Shown in pieces: positions 7,572-14,663 of a DNA stretch of 18,848 nucleotides; the first letter of the stretch is position 1; each line of letters opens with the position of its first letter. Source of the stretch: JAHELQ01 sp965603365 (lineage in GTDB: Bacteria; Acidobacteriota; Aminicenantia; UBA2199); assembly GCA_965603365.1 (NCBI GenBank), contig CBFDCR010000094.1, forward strand, positions 1-18,848. The letters are read 5' to 3'. Both the position numbers and the translations under genes were made by a program. The notes beneath the pieces were generated by a model. That model searched no databases. It was not told where the DNA came from and was given only the letters and a program-made list of their open reading frames with translations.

Positions 7572-8966
7572 TTAAAACCCGGCGGCCTTGATCTGCTTTT
7601 CGCTGAAGGTGCCGTATTTTTTGACCTTATCCCTGATCTCCGCGGCTTTGCCGATGAGCACAAACTGCAGGCGGTCTTTGGGGGGGAAGTACTTTTTGAC
7701 GAGTTCCCGGGCCTTCTCCACGGTGAGGGCATCCACATTCTGCTGGAAATTATTGATAAAGGACTCGTCGAAGCCGTAAAAAAACATGTGGGTCAGCAGG
7801 TCGGCCAGGCGGCCGGCGGTCTCGTACCGGGGCGGGTACTGTCCCTTGATGTAGTTTTTGGCCGAGGACAATGTCCGGTCGTCGATGCCCTGGTGAAGGA
7901 GCCGGTCGTAGACCTTTAGGGCCAGGTCGATGGCTTCGACGGTTCTGGGGGTGCGGGTAAAACTGGTCATCATGAAGATACCGCCCTGTTTGTAGACCCC
8001 GAAGGCACTCCAGGCGCCGTAGGTGAGCCCGGCATTGACCCGCAGCTCGTCGATTAGCCAGGCGGTGAAACGGCCGCCTAAGACGGTATTGATCACCCGG
8101 AGGCCCACCAGATCGGGGTTGCTGCGCCGGATGCCGAAACTGCCGATGATGAACCGGGTCTCGGTGGCATCCTCTTTGTTGACCAGCAGCAGTTGGTTTG
8201 GCCGGTGCGGGGGCATGGGGGGGATCGGCGGGGAAGGCGATGGGCCGGGATTGTGCCACCCTTCAAACAATTGCCGGATTTTTTTCTTCATCCGGCGGGT
8301 GTCGAAGTCTCCCACCAGTGCCAGGGCCGATTCTGCCGGTTTGTAGTGGGCGTTGTAGAACTCTTTGATATCCTTATTCTCGATGTCGGCCACGCTGGTG
8401 CGGGTGCCGGACACCGGATTGCCGTAGGGGTAACCGGCAAACAAGAATTTGTGGGTGTAGGCGTCTATCACCCGGGCCGGGATCTCCCGGTTCCTTTCCA
8501 GTTCCATCAGCAGGCGTCTCCTTCGTTTGCTAAACTCCTCTTCGTCGAAGCGGGGATAGACGACGATATCTTTCAGAATGGCCAGCACCCTGTCGGTGTC
8601 CTTGTTGACAAAGGAGAGGGAGATGCGGGCGGTCTCGAGATCGGCGTAGGTGTTGTACCTGGCCCCCAGGAACTCCAGGGTCTCCTCGATTTGCCCCTTG
8701 GTGTAATTCCGGCTGCCGAAGAGCAGGGATTCGGCGGTGAGAAAGGCCAGACCGTTCTGGCCGCTGTCCTTGACGGCACCGGCGGGCAAGACCGCGGACA
8801 CATAGATCAGGGGCACTTCATGCTGCTCCATCAGGTAGACGGTGAGTCCGTTTTTCAAGGTAAATTTCGTGTATTCGGGCAGCCTGAATGTACCGCTGGA
8901 CTCGCCGGCAACATTCAGGGCCGTACTCAAAATCACGATGACGACAATCATGGCTGCTGTTTTCAT
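7572..8966 (-). CDS. M16-family peptidase homologue, non-catalytic subunit
   Basis: 464 residues with an N-terminal signal peptide (MKTAAMIVVIVILSTALNVAG). The M16 fold is recognisable from YTKFTLKNGLTVYLMEQHEVP and YVSAVLPAGAVKDSGQNGLA onward, with the second-half domain around RPNQLLLVNKEDATETRFIIG. The zinc motif HxxEH is replaced by F75-L-T-A-E79 in GLAFLTAES, so both histidines and the general base are lost. In M16B families such inactive chains pair with an active one. The ATG lies two bases after the stop of the active M16 gene and its GGAGGG site is inside that gene's last codons, so translation is coupled. It probably forms the substrate-chamber half of a periplasmic heterodimer. Confidence 0.9.
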   Translation of the reverse strand: MKTAAMIVVIVILSTALNVAGESSGTFRLPEYTKFTLKNGLTVYLMEQHEVPLIYVSAVLPAGAVKDSGQNGLAFLTAESLLFGSRNYTKGQIEETLEFLGARYNTYADLETARISLSFVNKDTDRVLAILKDIVVYPRFDEEEFSKRRRRLLMELERNREIPARVIDAYTHKFLFAGYPYGNPVSGTRTSVADIENKDIKEFYNAHYKPAESALALVGDFDTRRMKKKIRQLFEGWHNPGPSPSPPIPPMPPHRPNQLLLVNKEDATETRFIIGSFGIRRSNPDLVGLRVINTVLGGRFTAWLIDELRVNAGLTYGAWSAFGVYKQGGIFMMTSFTRTPRTVEAIDLALKVYDRLLHQGIDDRTLSSAKNYIKGQYPPRYETAGRLADLLTHMFFYGFDESFINNFQQNVDALTVEKARELVKKYFPPKDRLQFVLIGKAAEIRDKVKKYGTFSEKQIKAAGF

Positions 8967-8968
8967 GT

Positions 8969-10285
8969 TTATCCCTCCTGGTTTTTCATTAAGATGCCCA
9001 CGGTGCGGTTGGATTTTTTCAGGTATTTAGCCGCCGCCTGTTGAATGTCGGCGGCGCTGACCCGTTGATAATCCTGGGGCGCGGTGAAGAGCTTTTGATA
9101 ACTGCCGAAGAACAGTTCATATCTGCCGATGGCGTTGGCCCGGCCCTTTATGGTGGCGATCCGGCGGTAAAATTCCGCCACCTTGCGATTTTTCACCTTT
9201 TGCAGTTCCTTTTCAGCCACACCGTTTTGCACGATTTCGCCGATTTCGTCGTAGATGGCCTGTTCTAAGATGTGGACATCCGTTCCCTGGCTGCACACCG
9301 CATATATGCTAAGCAGGGTGGGATCAAAGGCCTGGGAATAATCGGTAAACAGTCTAACCGCCAACTGCCGTTCATCCACCAATTTGCTGTACAGTCGGGA
9401 TGAGCGGCCCTCGGCCAGGATGGCATCCAGGAGGTCCACGGCATAAAACTCCGGGGAAGCGGTTTCCGGTACGTGGTAGGCGATCAGGATATTGGGGGTC
9501 GAGACCGCCCTGTGGACGGTCAGCCGTTTCTCCCCCAGTTGTTCGGGTTCAACGGTATGGACAGGCCGCGGCGGTTTTCGGGCCGGGATGGATTCAAAGT
9601 ACTTTTTGGCTAAGGTTTTAACCTTTTCAAACTCCAGATCCCCCACCATGACGACCAGGGCGTTGTTGGGGGCATAGTAGGTGTCGAAGTATCTCTGCAA
9701 ATCCTCTTTTTTCCAGTTCTTGATGTCCGATTCGTAACCGACCACCGACCAGCGGTAGGGGTGGGCCAGGAAGGCCACTCCCTTGACCTGCTCCTCTAAG
9801 AACCGGAAATTGCTGTTTTCCATGCCGGTGATCCGTTCCGCCAATATGACGCCCCGTTCACTCTCCACCATGTTGTCGTCCAGGGCCAGGTGGCCGATGC
9901 GGTCGGCTTCCAGGTCGAAGATGACCTCCAGGGCGCTTGAAGGGAAAAAATCGGTGTACACCGTGATATTTTCGTTGGTATAGGCGTTGTTGGCGCCGCC
10001 GGCGGCCTCCATCACCCGGTCGAACATCCTGGGCCCGTATTTCCGGGCGCCGTTGAACATCATGTGTTCGAAGAAGTGGGAGAGCCCGGTGATGCCGGGA
10101 TACTCGTTGCGGGAGCCCACCTTAAAGAAGATGTACATGTTGGCGTTGGGGATCGAGTGATCCTCCACCACCATGAACTTCAGGCCGTTTTTTAAGGTAA
10201 AGGCCTGAACATCCTCCAGTTTGGTCTGGCCAAAGACCAGGGAACTGAAGATTATCATTAGAAAAATGAGTCTTAACATCTTCAC
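8969..10285 (-). CDS. M16-family zinc peptidase, catalytic subunit
   Basis: 438 residues from GTG 10285, five bases after GGAGG; an in-frame ATG two codons later lies less well spaced, and the open frame further upstream runs through repeat sequence. A signal peptide follows (KMLRLIFLMIIFSSLVFGQ). The inverzincin motif H70-F-F-E73-H74 is intact in GLSHFFEHMMFNG, and the third zinc ligand E150 lies 76 residues on in SERGVILAERI. Residues NNAYTNENITVYTDFFP match the active M16B pattern. It should degrade peptides in the periplasm, possibly with the adjacent inactive homologue. It is downstream of the M19 dipeptidase and the RDD gene on the same strand, separated from the latter by 99 bases holding a repeat. 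Confidence 0.92.
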   Translation of the reverse strand: MKMLRLIFLMIIFSSLVFGQTKLEDVQAFTLKNGLKFMVVEDHSIPNANMYIFFKVGSRNEYPGITGLSHFFEHMMFNGARKYGPRMFDRVMEAAGGANNAYTNENITVYTDFFPSSALEVIFDLEADRIGHLALDDNMVESERGVILAERITGMENSNFRFLEEQVKGVAFLAHPYRWSVVGYESDIKNWKKEDLQRYFDTYYAPNNALVVMVGDLEFEKVKTLAKKYFESIPARKPPRPVHTVEPEQLGEKRLTVHRAVSTPNILIAYHVPETASPEFYAVDLLDAILAEGRSSRLYSKLVDERQLAVRLFTDYSQAFDPTLLSIYAVCSQGTDVHILEQAIYDEIGEIVQNGVAEKELQKVKNRKVAEFYRRIATIKGRANAIGRYELFFGSYQKLFTAPQDYQRVSAADIQQAAAKYLKKSNRTVGILMKNQEG

Positions 10286-10340
10286 TGTTTCCTCCGTTTT
10301 AAAAAATTTTTGCAATTTGCATTGATTTTCTTCCTCTTTC

Positions 10341-10380
10341 ATTTTGCCTTTTGCAATGGCTGTTTTGCAATTTGCAATGT
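10341..10380. repeat. TGCAATTT-type 40-bp intergenic repeat, copy A
   Basis: This 40-base stretch of overlapping TTTTGCAA/TTTGCAAT words matches 12213-12252 at 38 of 40 positions in the same orientation. It lies in the 99-base gap between the RDD gene and the catalytic M16 gene. A further TGCAATTTGCATTG sits at 10311-10324. TGCAATTTGCA words are partly self-complementary. It looks like an interspersed non-coding repeat. Confidence 0.75.
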
Positions 10381-10384
10381 ATAT

Positions 10385-10942
10385 CTATCCTTTAAGATCA
10401 TGCTTATAGTAGACGGCTGTTTTAGCCACCATATCGTGGATGGCCTGTCTCCTCGGCCCCAGCACCAGAAAGCAGCCGAAGATAATCACCATTCCCAAAA
10501 GGCCGCCCAATGTGTGGAAAATCGCCACGCCCGTGGTACTGGCCAGCAGGGCCAGCAGGGACGAACTGTTTTTCACCGCATAGCGGTAGAAATAGAGCCA
10601 GGTATCCGCCGGATTTCCCTCTTCACTGCCTATTTTAAGGCCCAACATCATCTTACCCGGGGTGGCGCCGTTGAAGGCCTCGATCAGCATGTAGAGCATG
10701 CTGAGGTGGGTGATAAAGGAGGTCACCTTCAGCATTTGCTTAAATGATTCGGAGTCGGCCCCGCTGCTGCCGCTGGCATAGGCTTCCATCAGGGCATTCA
10801 GAAAATCGCCCTTCATGACGGCCTGAAAAGTGTTCTCCATCAGGTAAGACATCAGGATAGAGGCCAGCAGGCCGATGATGAAGCTGTCGATAATAAACGC
10901 CACCAGCCGCGGCCCAAAACCCACCCGCTTCGCCGCCGACAA
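10385..10942 (-). CDS. RDD-family membrane protein
   Basis: 185 residues. Conserved RDD features appear in order: RLVAFIIDSFIIG in the first membrane segment, TPGKMMLGLKI near the middle, and RRQAIHDMVAKTAVY at the C-terminus. There are three or four hydrophobic segments (about 12-34, 72-88, 127-160). The start is TTG at 10940-10942, directly after the stop of the dipeptidase gene (TAATTG). AAGGAG lies nine bases upstream, so the genes are coupled. A GTG six codons on is the alternative. RDD proteins are small integral membrane proteins whose general function is unsettled; some are linked to ion transport. The neighbouring periplasmic peptidases suggest an envelope role, which is inference only. 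Confidence 0.85.
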   Translation of the reverse strand: MSAAKRVGFGPRLVAFIIDSFIIGLLASILMSYLMENTFQAVMKGDFLNALMEAYASGSSGADSESFKQMLKVTSFITHLSMLYMLIEAFNGATPGKMMLGLKIGSEEGNPADTWLYFYRYAVKNSSSLLALLASTTGVAIFHTLGGLLGMVIIFGCFLVLGPRRQAIHDMVAKTAVYYKHDLKG

Positions 10943-12163
10943 TTAACCGTTCTCCTTTACTCGTTCAACTTCCGAGAATACTCGGAGGAGATTTTCGCCC
11001 AGGATTTTCTTGATCTCCTCAGACCGATATCCCCTTTTCAGCAGGTGGTAGGTGATGAGGGGAAAACCGGCTGTATCTTCCAGACCCCTGGGAAAGCTGC
11101 CGGCCCCGTCGAAGTCGGAGCCCAGCCCCACGTGGTCGATACCCGCCAGCCTGACCACCCGGTCGATATGGTCGATCAAGACATCGATCTCCGGCGGTTC
11201 CGGGCCGTGTTTTTTCCACAATTCGCCCCAGGCATTCCAGAATCCCAGGCGGTTATCTTTGTATTTCTCCCTTAACTGCTTGAACTGGGGGTCCAGTTTT
11301 TTCCTGACCGCTTCGGCGCGGCGGTTGTAGGCCTCATCCAGGAACCCGGAATAGAAAACGATCTGGATGACGCTCCCTTTTTTGGCCAGGGCCTTGATCA
11401 TGTCATCCGACATGTTGCGGGGGACATCGCACAACGAACGAACCGCCGAGTGGGAGGCGATTACCGGTGCCCTTGACACCTTCAGCACGTCCCAGAAGGC
11501 CTGATCCGAGATGTGGGAGACATCGATTATCATGCCCAACCGGTTCATCTCCTGCACCACCTGTTTGCCGAAATCGCTCAAGCCGTTCCACCTGGGCTTT
11601 TCAGCAGAGGAAGAATCGCAGATATCGTTGTTGTCGTTGTGGGTCAGGGTGATGTACCTGACCCCCAGCCGGTAGAAATTGCGCAGCAGCCGCAGGCTGC
11701 CTTCGATGGGGCCGCCGTTTTCCATGCCGATCAGGATGGCCCGCTTGCCGGCCTGATGGAGGCGCCTGATGTCGGCGCTGGACCGGGCCAGTTCAGCTAA
11801 GTGCGGATAGGTTTCTACCTGGCGGTAGATCTCGTCGATGGTCGCCAATGCCCTTGTTGCCGGGTGCTTTTGATCCAGGCGGTTGGACACGAATACCGCA
11901 AAAAAGGAGGCGTCCACCCCGCCCTCCTTCATCTTGACCAGATCCACTTCACTCCGATCCGATCGTTTGCCGATGTCAAGACCCCGCTCCAGCATCAACA
12001 TGGGGGTATCGCAGTGGGTGTCCACCACAATGGCTTCCCGGTGAATGGCCATGGCCTGCTGCCACAGGGCCGGATCGATCCTCTCCTCTGCCCACAACCA
12101 CTGCCCGGCTAATACCAGAAGCAGAACCGGAACCGCCACATATTTTTTTAGTGTCAATTTCAT
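10943..12163 (-). CDS. Membrane (renal-type) dipeptidase, peptidase family M19
   Basis: 406 residues, starting with a signal peptide (about 1-25, ending near WLWAEE). Metal ligands of the binuclear zinc centre are visible: H50 and D52 in VVDTHCDTP, bridging E148 in IGMENG, H217 in IIDVSHISD and H238 in PVIASHSAVR; D350 lies in HVGLGSDFDG. Length matches the family. It should hydrolyse dipeptides, possibly including D-amino-acid-containing ones, in the periplasm, which suits the M16 peptidases downstream as a peptide-scavenging operon. GGAG lies six bases before the ATG. The RDD gene begins immediately after its stop. A diverged fragment of a homologous gene (residues about 62-85) occurs at 16761-16834. 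Confidence 0.95.
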   Translation of the reverse strand: MKLTLKKYVAVPVLLLVLAGQWLWAEERIDPALWQQAMAIHREAIVVDTHCDTPMLMLERGLDIGKRSDRSEVDLVKMKEGGVDASFFAVFVSNRLDQKHPATRALATIDEIYRQVETYPHLAELARSSADIRRLHQAGKRAILIGMENGGPIEGSLRLLRNFYRLGVRYITLTHNDNNDICDSSSAEKPRWNGLSDFGKQVVQEMNRLGMIIDVSHISDQAFWDVLKVSRAPVIASHSAVRSLCDVPRNMSDDMIKALAKKGSVIQIVFYSGFLDEAYNRRAEAVRKKLDPQFKQLREKYKDNRLGFWNAWGELWKKHGPEPPEIDVLIDHIDRVVRLAGIDHVGLGSDFDGAGSFPRGLEDTAGFPLITYHLLKRGYRSEEIKKILGENLLRVFSEVERVKENG

Positions 12164-12212
12164 TGTTAACTCCTGAATTTAAGATATACGTTGACCATTT
12201 ACTATTGTTTCC

Positions 12213-12252
12213 ATTTTGCATTTTGCATTGGCTGTTTTGCAATTTGCAATGT
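12213..12252. repeat. TGCAATTT-type 40-bp intergenic repeat, copy B
   Basis: It matches 10341-10380 at 38 of 40 positions, same orientation. It lies in the 112-base gap between the Uma2 gene and the M19 dipeptidase. No convincing promoter for the dipeptidase was found in this gap. Confidence 0.75.
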
Positions 12253-12275
12253 GCCGCTCCCCCTGATTTATCTCT

Positions 12276-12830
12276 TCAATACTTCTCAAAAATCCGGCTG
12301 AAATCAAGGGCAATGGCACATGGGCCCAGGTCAAAGGCCATCCTTCCCTGTTGCAAGGATTCGTCCTTGCGGAAACTTTTATGATCCAACTCAAATATCT
12401 CGACGCTGTGTGTCTGGGGGTCCACCAGGCAGTAATACCTGACACCGGCATCCTGGTAGAGCTGGTATTTGAGAATTTTGTCTTTTCTAGCAGTGGAGGG
12501 GGAGAGGATTTCAAATATCAAAATCGGCGGCACCAGCAATCTTTCCCTCTCGGTATAGTCGCCGCACACCACCAGCACATCCGGCTGCACCACCGTATCT
12601 TCGGCAATTTGCCAGTCTATGGCCTGGTATACCTTACAGCGATTGCAGGTTTCCAGATGCTGCTTGAGTTGAGAGGCGATGTCGAGGCTCAGGCTCTGGT
12701 GTTTCATTGTCGGTGCGGGAACCATGGCGTAGGCAATACCGTGAATGAGCTCCCACCGCCCCTCCCAGTGTACATAATCGTCATAGGTATAATGCGGCAG
12801 GTCCTCTTCTCTTAACAACGCTAAGCTCAT
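12276..12830 (-). CDS. Uma2-family (DUF820) restriction-endonuclease-fold protein
   Basis: 184 residues from ATG 12830, six bases after AGGAG. The N-terminal YTYDDYVHWEGRWELIHGIAY is the usual Uma2 opening. The PD-(D/E)xK-like core is present: D84 in VVQPDVLVV, E107 in PPILIFEILSPST, then RKDKILKYQLYQDAGVRYYCLVD. These proteins have a nuclease fold and are often found in many copies in cyanobacteria and other environmental genomes. Their cellular role is poorly defined and some are thought to be linked to mobile elements. The gene has its own strong promoter, and its first 68 coding bases plus promoter are duplicated 4 kb away at 16843-16962. Confidence 0.88.
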   Translation of the reverse strand: MSLALLREEDLPHYTYDDYVHWEGRWELIHGIAYAMVPAPTMKHQSLSLDIASQLKQHLETCNRCKVYQAIDWQIAEDTVVQPDVLVVCGDYTERERLLVPPILIFEILSPSTARKDKILKYQLYQDAGVRYYCLVDPQTHSVEIFELDHKSFRKDESLQQGRMAFDLGPCAIALDFSRIFEKY

Positions 12831-12882
12831 GCGCAACTCCTCGTACCCATACTATAGGCCATATCCCCCCTTTTGTCAACAA
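12763..12882. repeat. 120-bp direct repeat, left copy (Uma2 promoter and 5' end)
   Basis: It is identical to 16843-16962 except at 12863 (A here, C there). It contains the -35 and -10 boxes, the AGGAG site and the first 22 full codons of the Uma2 gene. Similarity stops abruptly at both ends. The two copies are 4080 bases apart in the same orientation. Confidence 0.95.
12851..12879 (-). promoter_or_regulatory. Near-consensus promoter of the Uma2 gene
   Basis: Minus strand: -35 TTGACA (12874-12879, perfect), 17-base spacer with six consecutive G, -10 TATAGT (12851-12856, 5 of 6). The Uma2 ATG is at 12830, so the leader is short (about 14 bases). Confidence 0.75.
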
Positions 12883-12932
12883 GCTCTTTTTGCCTATCTC
12901 AAAGATTTCCCCGCCGCCGTCTCCAGCAAACC

Positions 12933-13973
12933 TTAGCTCTCAAAGGTTTCAGGATAATAATTAATTTCTGTTTTCCTCCAATCACAATCAAGACACTCAA
13001 TTACATTATAAGGAACCTCAAAATAAATAATCTCACCCTGATCTCCAAATTCACTTTCTGCATAAGAATCAACACTTCTTTTTAACTTTTCCGACCCACA
13101 TTTTGGACATACCTTATATTTAAAAGGTCCCGGGATTGCATCATCGATTATTTCCTTTTTTAAAAGCTCGTTTAATTCTCGTATGTTATCTCTTAGCATC
13201 TTTTTCTTCTGAGTCAGTACACGGAGAATTTCACTTAAACCTTTTTCATAGGATAGGAAAAGATCAACCCAGTGGAGAGTTCGTAACTTTTCATCATCGG
13301 GTTCACATTGCTCGATACGGACGGGGATTAAATAAGGTTTAGATGAAGGGAATTCCTCCAATACATCCAATGCTATCTTCACTTCCTTCTGAACATAACC
13401 TCTTTTGGAAACCGATTTTTTGGAAAGCAATAACAAAAAATAATCACAACTTTTGATGGCTTTAGGTATTTCGATATCCCAATACTGTCCCGGCAACAGA
13501 TCTTCGCTGTCCACCCAACAATTAATCCCCTTCTTGCTTAAATCGTGATAGACTTTAATGGCAGTTTCTCGATCCTCTTTAGCATAGCAAATAAATACTC
13601 TTGTTCCTCTTAATTTACCTGGTACCAAATTTTTCACCGCTGAGTTTGCTTCTGATTCCTCTTCCCAATATTCCTTAATCTCTTCAATCATGGATTTGAG
13701 AATTGCCTCTGCTGCTCCCAAACCTCTTCTATATGCACGCCGCCGGGTACCTATAGATGTATTATTCGTAGCACCTATTGAATCGAAATTAATATTTTTG
13801 AAATCATTAATATGCTGGGGATTCTCGCCAAATGTGTTTGCTATAGCAATTTCAGTATCCCTACGCCACTTTACAAAATTTGGCGATTCTATACGTAAGG
13901 ATTTCAAGAGTTTAATTTCTTCGAGTGCTTTTCCCAAACGTTCAATAGCCTTCAGTTTTAATGACTTTTCCAT
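12933..13973 (-). CDS. TIR-domain protein with N-terminal helical domain and C-terminal zinc ribbon
   Basis: 346 residues in three parts. Residues 1-110 are a helical domain with a charged start (LGKALEEIKLLKSLRIESP), F33-x2-W36 and ANTFGENPQHINDF; I do not recognise it with certainty. Residues 123-255 are a TIR domain: RVFICYAKEDRETA, GINCWVDSEDLLPGQYW, SCDYFLLLLSKKSV and GYVQKEVKIALD, where E197 occupies the place of the catalytic glutamate of NAD-cleaving TIRs. Residues 286-332 carry CPKC (C289/C292) and CLDC (C327/C330), a four-cysteine zinc-ribbon pattern. Bacterial TIR proteins commonly deplete NAD in anti-phage defence, so a defence effector is plausible, but no sensor or partner gene is adjacent. 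AGGAG lies nine bases before the ATG. AT-rich codon use differs from the GC-rich peptidase block, suggesting transfer. Confidence 0.85.
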   Translation of the reverse strand: MEKSLKLKAIERLGKALEEIKLLKSLRIESPNFVKWRRDTEIAIANTFGENPQHINDFKNINFDSIGATNNTSIGTRRRAYRRGLGAAEAILKSMIEEIKEYWEEESEANSAVKNLVPGKLRGTRVFICYAKEDRETAIKVYHDLSKKGINCWVDSEDLLPGQYWDIEIPKAIKSCDYFLLLLSKKSVSKRGYVQKEVKIALDVLEEFPSSKPYLIPVRIEQCEPDDEKLRTLHWVDLFLSYEKGLSEILRVLTQKKKMLRDNIRELNELLKKEIIDDAIPGPFKYKVCPKCGSEKLKRSVDSYAESEFGDQGEIIYFEVPYNVIECLDCDWRKTEINYYPETFES

Positions 13974-14001
13974 AATTTATTACTCCTATTACCTCTTCTA
14001 A

Positions 14002-14179
14002 TTACAGTTTTTCAATTACTTTTTTTGAAAGGTTGGTTTTCGGAGAAGAGAAGTAGCGGTCAGGGCAAATGATGAGGTGACCCGTCAGGTCATTATCGAA
14101 TTCCATGGGCTGGAGATCCAAAGGGGCCACGTCCCACTCCCGACTAATCTCATCCTCCCACAAAGAGAATCTGTTTCAT
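14002..14179 (-). pseudogene. Small unrecognised ORF with a probable single-base frameshift
   Basis: ATG 14179 opens MKQILFVGG and stops. In the adjacent frame an uninterrupted reading continues as WEDEISREWDVAPLDLQP, then MEFDNDLTGHLIICPDRYFS and ends KKVIEKL with TAA at 14002-14004. Removing one G near 14162 would join the two into a 58-residue protein. I do not recognise it. It lies just upstream of the TIR gene (28-base gap) and just downstream of the 21-bp repeat, on the same strand. A TTG at 14161-14163 could start a 53-residue version. It might equally be chance coding. Confidence 0.3.
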
Positions 14180-14186
14180 GGACAGA

Positions 14187-14207
14187 ATTTTTGGCATGTC
14201 CCCTTTT
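14187..14207. repeat. 21-bp direct repeat, copy 1
   Basis: It contains TTTTTGGCATGTCCCCTTTT and is exactly repeated at 14489-14509 in the same orientation. On the minus strand it begins with the TGA that ends hicB and overlaps what should be the hicA start (ATGAAAAGG). Confidence 0.85.
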
Positions 14208-14392
14208 CATACCTGGGGGATTTCTTTATTTAATTGTCTATAGGCGGCTATCATCTCTCTTAAAGCGTCGGCCAGCATATCCCGGCACTCTTCCAGGATT
14301 TTGCCCTCGGTAATAACCTCCGGCCACTCGATAACCTGTCCCATGTAACCAGAACTTATTTTTTTATAGTTGGCAGTAAAGTTACCCAACAT
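14207..14392 (-). CDS. HicB-like antitoxin, partner hicA missing
   Basis: 61 residues. FTANYKKISSGYMGQVIEWPEVITEGKILEECRDMLADALREMI follows the HicB pattern: a partial RNase-H-like fold with W-P-E in place of the common C-P-E/L-P, then the regulatory helix. GAGGTG lies about five bases before the ATG, and a good promoter lies 32 bases upstream. The stop overlaps a downstream ATG (GTATGA), which is where hicA normally begins (MKR...). The 21-bp repeat starts there, however, and the following 41-codon frame (14085-14210) has no resemblance to HicA. It is therefore an orphan antitoxin, normally a neutraliser of the HicA mRNA interferase. No DNA-binding extension is visible. The family call is moderate because the protein is short. 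Confidence 0.7.
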   Translation of the reverse strand: MLGNFTANYKKISSGYMGQVIEWPEVITEGKILEECRDMLADALREMIAAYRQLNKEIPQV

Positions 14393-14423
14393 ATACTCAC
14401 CTCACTCTCAGCTTTTCCATCTA

Positions 14424-14452
14424 AGTATACCTGATGATTGTCATTTTTACAA
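14424..14452 (-). promoter_or_regulatory. Promoter of the hicB-like gene
   Basis: Minus strand: -35 TTGTAA (14447-14452), 17-base spacer, -10 TATACT (14424-14429, 5 of 6). The ATG at 14392 gives a leader of about 25 bases. The promoter lies inside the unit bracketed by the 21-bp repeats. Confidence 0.6.
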
Positions 14453-14488
14453 GAGATTTTACCGATTTACCAGCAATAATAAATCGAG

Positions 14489-14509
14489 ATTTTTGGCATG
14501 TCCCCTTTT
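14489..14509. repeat. 21-bp direct repeat, copy 2
   Basis: It is identical to 14187-14207. Its minus-strand beginning (TGAAAAAGGGGACATGCC, one extra A) supplies the TGA that ends the DUF2283 remnant. Confidence 0.85.
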
Positions 14510-14647
14510 TCACATTAATTCCACACTGACCGGTTCTCCATCCTCTCCATAACTTACGATGACACCCCCCGGTTCCTCGATGGCATCTACCGGCGGTTCA
14601 TCTCGAAGGGAGAAGAGGAGAATATCGGCATCTTGAAGGCACCGCAC
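14510..14647 (-). pseudogene. DUF2283-family remnant
   Basis: The 45 codons from GTG 14647 read RCLQDADILLFSLRDEPPVD, then EEPGGVIVSYGEDGEPVSVELM and stop. This matches the small DUF2283 family (D-A-D-x-L ... G-V-I-V-x-Y-x-E-x-G-x-x-V-x-x-E-x). Members usually have another 15-20 residues (ending like LNASKR); here the stop codon comes from the 21-bp repeat. No RBS precedes the GTG, and the antiporter stop is only 16 bases away, so the 5' end is probably lost too. DUF2283 genes often sit beside small toxin-like genes, but no partner remains. Confidence 0.6.
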
Positions 14648-14663
14648 GCCATCGCACTGCTTG

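Noticed and set aside
8193..9044. A 283-codon plus-strand open frame opposite the inactive M16 gene
   Set aside because: It lies antisense to a gene with a clear family, signal peptide and RBS. It is open because of GC-rich codon bias and has no recognisable domain or RBS.
12351..12815. A 154-codon plus-strand open frame opposite Uma2
   Set aside because: It is antisense to a gene with promoter, RBS and family motifs, and has no support of its own.
12928..12949. AAACCTT/AAGGTTT inverted repeat across the TIR stop codon as a terminator
   Set aside because: The stem is seven mostly A-T pairs with an eight-base loop, it overlaps the coding end and no U-tract follows.
14085..14210. The 41-codon frame following hicB as hicA
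   Set aside because: Only the first three residues fit; the rest is translated repeat and unrelated sequence, without the HicA double-stranded-RNA-binding-like fold or its histidine.
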